Below are positions 1-6,105 of a DNA stretch of 32,647 nt, piece by piece. Within the stretch, counting starts at the first letter, position 1. Each line of letters starts with the position of its first letter. This stretch comes from Limnohabitans sp. (GTDB lineage: Bacteria > Bacteroidota > Bacteroidia > Flavobacteriales > Flavobacteriaceae): assembly GCA_030053945.1 (NCBI GenBank), contig JASGCW010000040.1:1-32647 (forward strand), read 5' to 3'. The notes beneath the pieces were generated by a model. It was not told the origin of the DNA, did no database searches, and saw only the letters and a program-made list of their open reading frames with translations. A program made the translations under genes and the position numbers.

Positions 1-193
1 TCAACAGTTATCAATGTTCTAATACCTCTGGGGCTCTGCCCCGAGGTAGTTTATTAAAAAAATAAGGTCAGAGACACAGACAGCTTCGCTCTCCGTGACT
101 TCGCACATCAGTCGCCTTGACAAAATTTTCAAATTCGAGCAAAGCTCTCTTTGAAAACTTCGTCAAGCTGAGCGGAACGTTAACTGTTATTTT
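1..193. repeat. Palindromic cassette-boundary element 1
   Basis: Gene-free, locally GC-richer stretch made of nested inverted repeats. The outer ends pair: AACAGTTA at 3-10 with TAACTGTT at 181-188. Inside are a GC hairpin (24-47, ACCTC/GGGGC against GCCCC/GAGGT, one bulged T, loop TCT) and a long arm pair at 117-130 and 153-166 (12 of 14 positions pair) enclosing GAGC/GCTC. The right end has GCGGAACGTT (172-181) followed by a T run. The same 10 bases occur at 2464-2473 in element 2, and CAACAGTTA (2-10) recurs at 2337-2345. It therefore belongs to a repeat family bounding the accessory genes. The architecture recalls integron attC sites, but the canonical GTTRRRY core is not present. Confidence 0.6.
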
Positions 194-278
194 ACTTCAA
201 AATCGTGAAAAATCGAACTTTAGAAAAAATCGAATTAAATTCATACTTTAGCAAGTGATAAAAAAACTTCAAACAATT

Positions 279-1043
279 ATGAAAAATAAGTATGTAGATT
301 TTATTTCTGATGAACACTTTTTAGATTGCGTAGCAAATCTTCATAAAGCATACTTAAAAGCTAAAAACAATATTACTAAAAAGAACTTTTATTCTAATAA
401 AGTTGACACTATCAAGCTAACATTTGATGCTAAATTCAATGATATTGATGAAGAAAGTTTGATACAAGCTGAAATTTTACGCCAAATTGACAAATCCATA
501 AATAATTCTATTGGAACTTTCCACGAACAAATTTTAGGAGGAATCAAAGGTTTTGAAGTTGGAAAATTAAGCGGATTTGATATTAAAGCAAAAGACGACA
601 CTTTATTTGCCGATATCAAAAACAAACACAACACAATGAATAGTAGTTCAGCAGAATCACTTTTTCAAAAGCTTTCAAAATATGCTGATACTTATAAAAA
701 ATCTAAATGTTATTGGGTTCAAGTTTTAGCCAAAAGTAGTTTTTGTGAACTTTGGAAAGGCGAAATTAATGGAAAAGAATATAGCCATAGCAGAGTTTAC
801 AAAATTTCTGGCGACCAATTTTATGCTTTACTTTCGGGCAAAGAAGATGCACTTTTTCAATTATATAAAAATCTTCCTATCGCGGTTGGTGATTATTTGA
901 ATTCTATCGAAAGGGCAAAATCTAATGCTGAAAATTCGGCATTAGAAGAAATCAAAAAGGAAACTAAAACTTCAAAAAAAACTATTTTAGACCAAATTAC
1001 TTTTGAAAATTATAGTTACTATTTGGGCTTTGACAAATTGTAA
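279..1043 (+). CDS. Type II restriction endonuclease, Eco47II/Sau96I family
   Basis: Predicted to cut unmethylated GGNCC-type DNA, the specificity known for the Eco47II family. The central block IGTFHEQILGG followed by FADIKNKHNTMNSSS is the family signature. With the start used here, the PD-(D/E)xK active site reads as Asp101 and Asp112-Ile-Lys114. The later YWVQVLAKSSF segment also fits the family. I chose ATG 279 (protein MKNKYVDFISDEH, 254 aa), because family members start just before the FISDE motif; a GTG at 255 would add eight residues. Its 3' end overlaps the convergent methyltransferase by 25 bp. The gene lies between palindromic elements 1 and 2, which suggests mobility as one R-M cassette. 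The exact target sequence is inferred from the family. Confidence 0.85.
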   Translation: MKNKYVDFISDEHFLDCVANLHKAYLKAKNNITKKNFYSNKVDTIKLTFDAKFNDIDEESLIQAEILRQIDKSINNSIGTFHEQILGGIKGFEVGKLSGFDIKAKDDTLFADIKNKHNTMNSSSAESLFQKLSKYADTYKKSKCYWVQVLAKSSFCELWKGEINGKEYSHSRVYKISGDQFYALLSGKEDALFQLYKNLPIAVGDYLNSIERAKSNAENSALEEIKKETKTSKKTILDQITFENYSYYLGFDKL

Positions 1044-2257
1044 TAACTATTCAAAAACTTAATGATAGAATAGCCAACTTCCTTTCCTAAATTAACAGGA
1101 ACGGCATTACCAATTTGTTTATATTGTTGTGCAACTGAACCTTCAAATTTCCAATCATCAGGAAAAGTTTGAATTCTCGCATATTCTCTAACTGTAAATG
1201 GTCGAGTTTCTTCTGGGTGACATCTTTCAGTTTGCTTTTGTGCCGGACTACAAGTTAATGTCAAACAAGGTTCATCCCAACCTATTCTTCTTGCAATTCC
1301 AGTTTTTCCGCCACCAAGATGAAAACTTCCTCCCATAAATTCTTTTTGAATTTCCAAAGGCAAGTCTCTCCAATATCCTTTTTGAGGGACTAATTTTAAA
1401 ACATCTATTTTACTTTTTGGATATTTTGAACCTTCCGATTCTGGGACATCACAATCAAATAAATCTCCTTTTTTCAAAGCATCTATCAGATTATAAACTC
1501 TTTTATAAGGTTTTGGATATTCGTAATTTACATCAATATCCTTTCTAATTCCAACCAAAATTAAACGCTCCCTTTTCTGTGGAACATTGAAATTAATTGC
1601 TTTTAAAACTTGAACAGGAACAACATTATAACCAATTTCATCTAAAATTGAAATCATCCCTTGAAGTGTTTTTCCATTTTCGTGACTTAATAAACCACGA
1701 ACATTTTCGCCTATACAAATCGGAGGATTTACTTCTTTTACAACTCTTGCAAATTCATAAAATAAAGTCCCTCTTGCATCAGCTAAACCTAACTTTTTAC
1801 CAGCATAACTGAATGCTTGACAAGGAAATCCACCTGTTACAATATCGACTTTATTTTCATATTCGGTAAAGCTAAAAGATTTAATATCGCCTTCTAAAAC
1901 ATTCCAATTTGGACGATTTTTCCTCAAAGTATTACAAGCCCATTTATCAATTTCATTTAAAGCAACACATTTTAAACCAGCCTTTTCCATACCAACAGCT
2001 AATCCTCCAGCTCCAGCAAAAAGTTCTAAAACTGTATACTCGTTGTGAGGTTTTACATAATTTGAAATTTCTTCTTCAACATTTTTATCTAAAAAATCAG
2101 AAAATAAACTATCAATGTCAGATTTTCTGTAAACTCTATAATTACTCATTGGTTCACGAACAGCAGACAATTTGCCTTCTTTATCCCAACGTCTTAAAGT
2201 TTCTTTACTTTTACCAATATATTCAGCAGTTTCAGAAAGTGTCAAATACTCACTCAT
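1019..2257 (-). CDS. C5-cytosine DNA methyltransferase with N-terminal HTH (M.Sau96I-like)
   Basis: Modification enzyme protecting the host from the adjacent nuclease by methylating cytosine, probably in GGNCC. Residues 1-55 form a MerR/excisionase-like helix-turn-helix (LTLSETAEYIGKSKETLRRW). Residues from about 75 carry the C5-MTase motifs in order: LELFAGAGG (SAM binding), GGFPCQ with catalytic Cys146, ENVRGL, QKRERL, the target-recognition stretch, then QTFPDDW and GNAVPV. The length, 412 aa, fits Sau96I-type enzymes with an N-terminal extension. The start is ATG 2257; a TTG two codons upstream is less likely. The fused HTH may autoregulate the operon, as known for M.EcoRII-type enzymes, which would explain why no separate C-protein is seen. 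It is convergent with the nuclease, with a 25 bp 3' overlap. Confidence 0.93.
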   Translation of the reverse strand: MSEYLTLSETAEYIGKSKETLRRWDKEGKLSAVREPMSNYRVYRKSDIDSLFSDFLDKNVEEEISNYVKPHNEYTVLELFAGAGGLAVGMEKAGLKCVALNEIDKWACNTLRKNRPNWNVLEGDIKSFSFTEYENKVDIVTGGFPCQAFSYAGKKLGLADARGTLFYEFARVVKEVNPPICIGENVRGLLSHENGKTLQGMISILDEIGYNVVPVQVLKAINFNVPQKRERLILVGIRKDIDVNYEYPKPYKRVYNLIDALKKGDLFDCDVPESEGSKYPKSKIDVLKLVPQKGYWRDLPLEIQKEFMGGSFHLGGGKTGIARRIGWDEPCLTLTCSPAQKQTERCHPEETRPFTVREYARIQTFPDDWKFEGSVAQQYKQIGNAVPVNLGKEVGYSIIKFLNSYYNLSKPK

Positions 2258-2334
2258 AACCAAATTATTTAACCTTACACAATGGTTACAAAATTAAAAG
2301 AATAAATCGAATAAACAAGGGTATGAAAAATAAA

Positions 2335-2485
2335 AACAACAGTTAATAGTGGTTTGGCTCCATTGTGGGTTTCGGGCTTCTTTGGAAAGTAAATTGCTAA
2401 CATAAAATTTGTTTATATTTGTGATGTTCTGTGCTAAAATGCCACAACGGCAAGCCAAGCCGTGCGGAACGTTGGCAGTAATTTT
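2335..2485. repeat. Palindromic cassette-boundary element 2
   Basis: The left end is AACAACAGTTAATAGT (2335-2350), sharing 14 of 16 bases with element 3 and nine with element 1. AACAGTTAA here is also complementary to TTAACTGTT at the right end of element 1, across the R-M genes. The right end holds a hairpin: TGCCA (2440-2444) pairs with TGGCA (2473-2477), and inside it ACGGC (2447-2451) pairs with GCCGT (2459-2463). It contains GCGGAACGTT (2464-2473), identical to element 1, followed by GTAATTTT. Two perfect TAnnTTTG boxes lie at 2414-2421 and 2479-2486, so the element could supply a promoter to the gene at 2502. Confidence 0.65.
2394..2421 (+). promoter_or_regulatory. Bacteroidota-type promoter inside element 2
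   Basis: TTG at 2394-2396, a 17-base spacer and a perfect -7 box TATATTTG at 2414-2421. The expected start near 2428 would produce a transcript carrying the 2440-2477 hairpin ahead of the secreted-protein gene. A second perfect box, TAATTTTG (2479-2486), lies 15 bases before its ATG, with no clear -33 partner. Confidence 0.5.
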
Positions 2486-2501
2486 GAAACAACAGCAACC
2501 T

Positions 2502-2927
2502 ATGAAAACGATAATTTTATTATTTTTTATTTGTTCATCTGTTTTTGGACAAGAAAATAAGAGCCTAATTTTAAATTTCAATGGAATATACGAAACCAAA
2601 TGTAATTATGCAAACGATGATGAAGGCGAGAAATCATTTATTAGGTTTTTTCCAAATCAAAAAATAATAAGTGTTGGAACTGACTGTGACGCAACTGTTT
2701 CTGATTTAAAAACTTGGTTCAATTTGGAAAAGAAAGACATATCTATTGGGAGCTATAAAATAAAAAATGATAAAATATTTTTCTCAACGACAAGTGCATC
2801 TGGAACAGTAGAATATAAAGGAAAAATAACCGAAAATGGAATTCTGAAATTAAATGTAAAAAGTTTAATAAACGGATACAGAAGTAGAGAAGAATATCAA
2901 TTTATACAAATGACTGACCTAAAATAA
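2502..2927 (+). CDS. Small secreted protein of unknown function
   Basis: I do not recognise this family. The 141-residue product starts at ATG 2502 with a classical signal peptide (MKTIILLFFICSSVFG, cleavage probably before QEN), so it is exported. The mature part of about 125 residues is mostly beta-prone, with two cysteines (in TKCNY and GTDCDAT) that could form a disulfide. It reads as a single-domain, lipocalin-like or META-like beta barrel, but that is only an impression. The frame stays open upstream to 2409, but those codons run through the palindromic element, so the ATG before the signal peptide is preferred. It sits alone between elements 2 and 3, as expected for a one-gene mobile cassette. 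Confidence 0.75.
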   Translation: MKTIILLFFICSSVFGQENKSLILNFNGIYETKCNYANDDEGEKSFIRFFPNQKIISVGTDCDATVSDLKTWFNLEKKDISIGSYKIKNDKIFFSTTSASGTVEYKGKITENGILKLNVKSLINGYRSREEYQFIQMTDLK

Positions 2928-2930
2928 AGA

Positions 2931-2990
2931 AACAGCAGCTAATAGTTAAGGTTTCGTTGCGTGCGAAGCACGAACAATGAATTTTTATCA
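2931..2990. repeat. Short or decayed cassette-boundary element 3
   Basis: AACAGCAGCTAATAGT (2931-2946) matches the left end of element 2 at 14 of 16 positions, and both then continue into a GGTTT stretch. A small hairpin, GTGC-GAA-GCAC (2961-2971), and CGAACAATGAATTTTT follow. The latter is a weak counterpart of the GGAACGTT...AATTTT right end of elements 1 and 2. The rest of the 301-base gene-free stretch (2928-3228) holds a terminator at 3081-3105, another on the opposite strand at 3178-3207, and otherwise AT-rich sequence with no open frame I would call. Confidence 0.45.
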
Positions 2991-3080
2991 CTGAATACCT
3001 TTAAAAATATAAACTTAGTGAAGTAAACCGATTACGCTCCATCCACTATGGGAATATCGAATTAAGGTTATGAAAATTTC

Positions 3081-3105
3081 AAGAGGCATAAATGCCTCTT
3101 TTTTT
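3081..3105 (+). terminator. Rho-independent terminator
   Basis: Perfect 9 bp stem AAGAGGCAT (3081-3089) / ATGCCTCTT (3092-3100), two-base loop and a run of seven T (3099-3105). No gene ends just before it. It may belong to a chromosomal gene that was displaced when the cassettes upstream were inserted, or serve the gene ending at 2927. Confidence 0.8.
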
Positions 3106-3177
3106 ATGAAGTTAATTTTTTGATTTATTCTTTTGTCCGAAGCTTAGGGATTGTTATTTAATCTATTTGAATTATAC

Positions 3178-3207
3178 AAAAAAAGCACCTGAAAATCAGA
3201 TGCTTTT
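3178..3207 (-). terminator. Terminator of the Cys-rich peptide gene
   Basis: Read on the minus strand: AAAAGCATCTG (3207-3197), five-base loop, CAGGTGCTTTT (3191-3181), then T residues to 3178. One position is a G-U wobble on this strand but an A/C mismatch on the other, which fixes the direction. It lies 21 bases beyond the stop codon at 3229. Confidence 0.8.
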
Positions 3208-3228
3208 AATACGCTTAAAAATATATAA

Positions 3229-3402
3229 TTAAGCTTTTTTCTCAGCTTTTGCTGCACAACAAGATTTTTTTTCTTTAGAGCAAGATTTCTCTTTAGAACA
3301 AGATTTCTCAGTTTTAGCTTGTTTATCTTTTTTTACTTCTTGAGCTGATGCATTTAATGTAAATAATGCAAAAACAGCAACTAGTGCAATTACTTTTTTC
3401 AT
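3229..3402 (-). CDS. 57-residue secreted Cys/Lys-rich peptide
   Basis: A small gene with ATG at 3402 and stop at 3229. The product begins with a clear signal peptide (MKKVIALVAVFALFTLNASA, then QEV), so it should be periplasmic. The mature 37 residues are nearly all Lys, Glu, Ser, Ala and Cys. They contain an imperfect repeat, SCSKEK-SCSKEKK-SCC, with four cysteines in total, which suggests metal or thiol/persulfide binding. It has its own promoter box and its own terminator, so it is a real single-gene unit just downstream of the thioredoxin/persulfide operon. Small Cys-rich secreted peptides of this type are common in Flavobacteria, but I know of no assigned function. Confidence 0.8.
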   Translation of the reverse strand: MKKVIALVAVFALFTLNASAQEVKKDKQAKTEKSCSKEKSCSKEKKSCCAAKAEKKA

Positions 3403-3430
3403 TTGTATTGTGTTAAAAGGTTACTTATTT

Positions 3431-3438
3431 CAAATATA
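3431..3438 (-). promoter_or_regulatory. -7 promoter box for the Cys-rich peptide gene
   Basis: TATATTTG on the minus strand, a perfect match to TAnnTTTG, 28 bases ahead of the ATG at 3402. No well-spaced -33 element is visible; the nearest TTG is 24 bases upstream. Confidence 0.5.
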
Positions 3439-3447
3439 GTTTATAGA

Positions 3448-3474
3448 AATGTTAAAAAAATACAATTTAACATT
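3448..3474 (-). terminator. AT-rich hairpin after the thioredoxin gene
   Basis: Perfect 9 bp arms AATGTTAAA (3448-3456) and TTTAACATT (3466-3474) with a nine-base loop, two bases beyond the thioredoxin stop codon. Probably a weak terminator of the operon above. Because it also lies just upstream of the Cys-rich gene promoter, an operator role is possible. Confidence 0.4.
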
Positions 3475-3475
3475 A

Positions 3476-3778
3476 CTATAAGCTTTTTTGGTTAATGGTA
3501 TTTATAATTTCTTCTTTTGATAAAACACCAGATTGTCTCCAGAGCTGTTGCCCTTTTTGAAACAACATCATTGTTGGTACTCCTCTGACTTGAAATTTTG
3601 AAGCTAATTCTTGGTTTTTGTCCACATCGATTTTGATAATAGAAACCTTTTCTCCAAGATTTTCTTTGACATCTTTTAGCACTGGAGCAAGCATTTGACA
3701 AGGGCCACACCAAGTTGCAAAAAAGTCTATAAGAACTGGTTTTTCACTGTTTATTATATTTTGAAAGGTATCAGTCAT
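3476..3778 (-). CDS. trxA: Thioredoxin
   Basis: Cytoplasmic thiol-disulfide oxidoreductase of 100 aa, the usual thioredoxin length. The redox motif WCGPC is at residues 23-27 (Cys24, Cys27), in FFATWCGPC. The cis-proline loop GVPTM and the C-terminal helix are present, and no signal peptide is seen. I chose ATG 3778 because the thioredoxin fold begins there; the longer open frame only adds non-homologous sequence shared with the upstream gene. The start overlaps the end of the small membrane-protein gene by eight bases, a sign of translational coupling. Within the Crp/persulfide-dioxygenase operon it probably reduces protein persulfides or glutathione-like disulfides. Thioredoxin reductase is encoded separately at 17189. 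Confidence 0.93.
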   Translation of the reverse strand: MTDTFQNIINSEKPVLIDFFATWCGPCQMLAPVLKDVKENLGEKVSIIKIDVDKNQELASKFQVRGVPTMMLFQKGQQLWRQSGVLSKEEIINTINQKSL

Positions 3779-3974
3779 TTTTTTTATTATTTTGAGGTAT
3801 TTCACATCCATTAGCACCACAACCTTGATTGAATAATGCTTGAAAGAGAAAAAATATTGAGAATGCAAAAAAGAACCATTGACGCGTTTCAATTCCTTGA
3901 AAAATTAAAAATAATCCAAAAAATAATCGGATAAAACGCATCAAATGCCAGTTTGTGAATACTATTTTTTTCAT
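3771..3974 (-). CDS. Small membrane protein, DUF2892/YgaP-tail-like
   Basis: A 67-residue product with two hydrophobic segments (about residues 13-26 and 32-48) separated by a short polar turn, then a Cys-containing tail (QGCGANGCEIP). This resembles the two-helix DUF2892 domain, which in YgaP is fused to a rhodanese. Here it is a free-standing protein directly downstream of a rhodanese fusion (two-base gap) and overlapping thioredoxin by eight bases. The context therefore supports a role in sulfane-sulfur handling at the inner membrane. The CGANGC pair could be a redox or sulfur-transfer site. The family assignment rests on topology and context more than on strong motifs. Confidence 0.75.
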   Translation of the reverse strand: MKKIVFTNWHLMRFIRLFFGLFLIFQGIETRQWFFFAFSIFFLFQALFNQGCGANGCEIPQNNKKND

Positions 3975-3976
3975 AA

Positions 3977-5389
3977 TTAAAGCACTTTACTTTGACATAC
4001 AAAATCTGATTTAGGCAAATCTGTTTTTGCTATTGCATTAAACCCACCATCAATTTCTGTAAAATTTCTGTATCCTCTGGCTTGGAGGATTGAAGCAGCA
4101 ATCATACTTCTATAGCCACCAGCACAATGGATATAAAAATGTTCTTTAGGATCTAATTCATTAATCCAATTGTTGATGAATGCTAATGGTTTGCTATAAG
4201 CTTCATCAAGATGCTCTGCATTATATTCATTTTCTTTGCGTACATCTATGACCATATCTTTTTCGATATCTACTTTTGTAGCAAATTCTTCTGCTGATAT
4301 TCTATGAATAGTATCTGTTTCTTTGTTGGCATCAATCCAAGAGGCATAGCCATCTTTAAGGTGTCCAAGAATGTTATCGAAGCCAACTCTACTTAGTCTG
4401 GTAACGGTTTCTTCTTCTTTACCTGGTTCGCAAACAATTAAAATAGCTTGGTTTACATCTGCAATTAAAGTTCCTACCCAAGGTGCAAAATCACCACCTA
4501 TTCCTATGTTTATTGATTGTGGAATAAAAGATTTATAAAAAATTTGAGCAGGACGAGTATCTAGAATTATAGCATCGGTAGAATTAGCAATTTGTTCAAA
4601 TTGATTTGCGTCTAGTGATTTAAGTCCGTTGCTTAAAACTGACTCAAAGCTTTTATAACCAGTTTTGTTCATTGTAACATTCATTCCGAAATAGGCTGGA
4701 GGAGGAGTTAATCCATCTAGTACTTCGGTTATAAATTCGCTTTCTGTCATAGATGCACGTAAAGCATAGTTTTTTACTTTTTGTTCGCCAATAGTAGAAA
4801 AAGTTTCTTTACTCATATTTTTACCACATGCGCTTCCTGCACCATGTGCTGGATAGACAATTACATCATCAGGTAATGTCATAATTTTATTGCGTAAAGA
4901 ATGATATAAGATTCCTGCTAATTCTTCTTGTGTTTTATTGGCTGCTTTTTGCGCTAAATCAGGACGTCCTACATCTCCTATAAATAAGGTGTCTCCAGAA
5001 AAAATAGCGTGTTCTTTTCCGTTTTCGTCAATTAGTAAATAAGTACTACTTTCCATTGTATGCCCTGGAGTGTGTAATACTTTAATTTTTATATTACCAA
5101 TTTCAAAAATTTGATTGTCTTCAGCAATAATGCTGTCAAAATTAGGTTTTGCTGTAGGGCCATAAACGATTAGAGCTCCCGTTTCTTTGCTTAAATCTAA
5201 ATGTCCTGAAACAAAATCTGCGTGAAAATGTGTTTCAAAAATAAATTTTAAGGTAACACCATCTCTTTCTAATCTCTCTAAATAAGGTTGGATTTCTCTC
5301 AATGGATCTATAATAACAGCTTCTTTATTTGAAGTTATATAATAAGCGCCTTGAGCTAAACATCCTGTATATATTTGTTCTATTTGCAT
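3977..5389 (-). CDS. Persulfide dioxygenase-rhodanese fusion (CstB/ETHE1-like)
   Basis: Predicted to oxidise glutathione- or other low-molecular-weight persulfides to sulfite and to transfer sulfane sulfur. Residues 1-240 are a metallo-beta-lactamase fold with ETHE1-type ligands: THFHADFVSGH, HTPGHT, FSGDTLFIGDVGRPD and YPAHGAGSACG. Residues about 265-355 are a degenerate rhodanese domain with loop CEPGKEE. Residues about 360-465 are an active-type rhodanese with Cys422 in CAGGYRS. This MBL / pseudo-rhodanese / rhodanese order and the 470 aa length match CstB of Staphylococcus. The gene follows a Crp/Fnr regulator (54-base gap containing a dyad) and precedes a small membrane protein and thioredoxin. 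The substrate is inferred; a plain hydrolase is less likely because of the GDVGRPDL and AHGAGSACG motifs. Confidence 0.88.
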   Translation of the reverse strand: MQIEQIYTGCLAQGAYYITSNKEAVIIDPLREIQPYLERLERDGVTLKFIFETHFHADFVSGHLDLSKETGALIVYGPTAKPNFDSIIAEDNQIFEIGNIKIKVLHTPGHTMESSTYLLIDENGKEHAIFSGDTLFIGDVGRPDLAQKAANKTQEELAGILYHSLRNKIMTLPDDVIVYPAHGAGSACGKNMSKETFSTIGEQKVKNYALRASMTESEFITEVLDGLTPPPAYFGMNVTMNKTGYKSFESVLSNGLKSLDANQFEQIANSTDAIILDTRPAQIFYKSFIPQSINIGIGGDFAPWVGTLIADVNQAILIVCEPGKEEETVTRLSRVGFDNILGHLKDGYASWIDANKETDTIHRISAEEFATKVDIEKDMVIDVRKENEYNAEHLDEAYSKPLAFINNWINELDPKEHFYIHCAGGYRSMIAASILQARGYRNFTEIDGGFNAIAKTDLPKSDFVCQSKVL

Positions 5390-5403
5390 AGTTTTATTTT
5401 TGG

Positions 5404-5411
5404 TAAAATTA
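5404..5411 (-). promoter_or_regulatory. Probable -7 box before the persulfide dioxygenase gene
   Basis: TAATTTTA on the minus strand differs from TAnnTTTG only at the last base. The expected start near 5397 would leave an 8-base leader. The dyad at 5429-5452 is then centred about 43 bases upstream, the position usual for class II Crp/Fnr activation. Confidence 0.35.
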
Positions 5412-5428
5412 GATTTTATATGAAAGTT

Positions 5429-5452
5429 AAAAAGTGATTATTATCACTTTTT
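5429..5452. promoter_or_regulatory. Crp/Fnr-like dyad operator
   Basis: Perfect palindrome with ten-base arms AAAAAGTGAT (5429-5438) and ATCACTTTTT (5443-5452) around TATT. The core GTGAT-N4-ATCAC has the geometry of FNR boxes (TTGAT-N4-ATCAA) and of CRP sites (TGTGA-N6-TCACA). It covers the stop codon of the Crp/Fnr gene and lies 40 bases before the dioxygenase start, so it is probably bound by that regulator. It could alternatively act as an intercistronic hairpin. Confidence 0.55.
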
Positions 5453-6085
5453 GAAAAGTATTTCGATATGACTTCGATGAAGTTTTACTAGTCCTTTTTG
5501 CTCCATTTTTTTAAGTAACCTTGAAATAACTTCTCTAGATGTATTTAAATCTGTAGCGATTTCCAAATGAGATAATTTTACATCATTACAGTCGCAAGTC
5601 TCTAAATGTCTTTTTAAATAAAACTCTAAACGTTCATCCATCGCTTTGAAAGCAATGCTATCAATGACAGATAGAACTTCTTCAAAGCGACTGCGATAGG
5701 TTTCAACAACAAACTCATACCATGAGCGATTTTGACTCATCCATTTTTCCATTAGAGTAAGTGGAATCATAAGTAATTCTGCATCCTCAACTATTTTTGC
5801 CATTATTGCACTGGTTTCTTGTTTAGTTGCACAAATCATTGAAATTGCACATGCTTGACCTGGTTGTAGATAATACATAAAGAATTCACCGCCATCTTCA
5901 TCCTCACGGTAAATTTTTACTTTACCACTCATTACTAAAACTGTATTTTTAATGTATTGACCAGAACGCATAAGAATTTCACCCGCTTCAAATGATTTTA
6001 TTGTAGCATTCTTTTCAATCTCTTCGATTAGTTGACTATCGAAGTTGGTAAAATATTTTTTAAGTCGATTATCTTTCATATTCAT
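5444..6085 (-). CDS. Crp/Fnr-family transcriptional regulator
   Basis: A 213-residue regulator with an N-terminal cyclic-nucleotide-binding-type beta barrel (about residues 20-125, including GEILMRSGQYI and VLVMSGKVKIYRE). A long dimer helix follows (about 130-160), then a C-terminal winged helix (LEIATDLNTSREVISRLLKKMEQKG, residues about 172-196). The FNR iron-sulfur cysteine pattern is absent, so it is not a classical FNR. Cysteines in ACAISMICATKQE and ETCDCND could sense thiol or persulfide state, but that is speculation. First gene of the minus-strand sulfur operon. It likely controls the downstream dioxygenase through the dyad at 5429-5452. Two close ATG codons (6085, 6079) are possible starts. 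Confidence 0.9.
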   Translation of the reverse strand: MNMKDNRLKKYFTNFDSQLIEEIEKNATIKSFEAGEILMRSGQYIKNTVLVMSGKVKIYREDEDGGEFFMYYLQPGQACAISMICATKQETSAIMAKIVEDAELLMIPLTLMEKWMSQNRSWYEFVVETYRSRFEEVLSVIDSIAFKAMDERLEFYLKRHLETCDCNDVKLSHLEIATDLNTSREVISRLLKKMEQKGLVKLHRSHIEILFKK

Positions 6086-6097
6086 AAAAGTAGGTTA

Positions 6098-6105
6098 CAA
6101 ATTTA
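6098..6105 (-). promoter_or_regulatory. -7 promoter box for the Crp/Fnr gene
   Basis: TAAATTTG on the minus strand, a perfect match, 12 bases before the ATG. It is flanked by inverted copies of AAGTAGG (6088-6094) and CCTACTT (6127-6133), about 39 bp apart centre to centre. These might be a looped or paired operator. Confidence 0.5.

Noticed and set aside
1909..2259. Plus-strand open frame of about 116 codons opposite the methyltransferase
   Set aside because: Its product is Gln/Leu-rich low-quality sequence, and the opposite strand encodes all C5-methyltransferase motifs.
2409..2501. Upstream extension of the small secreted protein to an ATG at 2409
   Set aside because: It would translate through the palindromic element and bury the signal peptide in the interior of the protein.
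1..2990. Classical integron with attC sites
   Set aside because: The repeats have the general architecture, but the 7-base core GTTRRRY and its partner RYYYAAC are not matched, and no integron integrase is in the window. It is kept only as a cassette-like system.
3000..3080. Possible tRNA or att-site remnant upstream of the 3081 terminator
   Set aside because: No cloverleaf can be formed, and nothing in the window repeats this sequence, so there is no evidence for an attachment site.
5429..5452. Reading the palindrome as a terminator of the Crp/Fnr gene
   Set aside because: The stem is AT-rich apart from GTGAT/ATCAC and overlaps the stop codon. The operator geometry and distance to the next gene fit better, though a minor attenuation role cannot be excluded.
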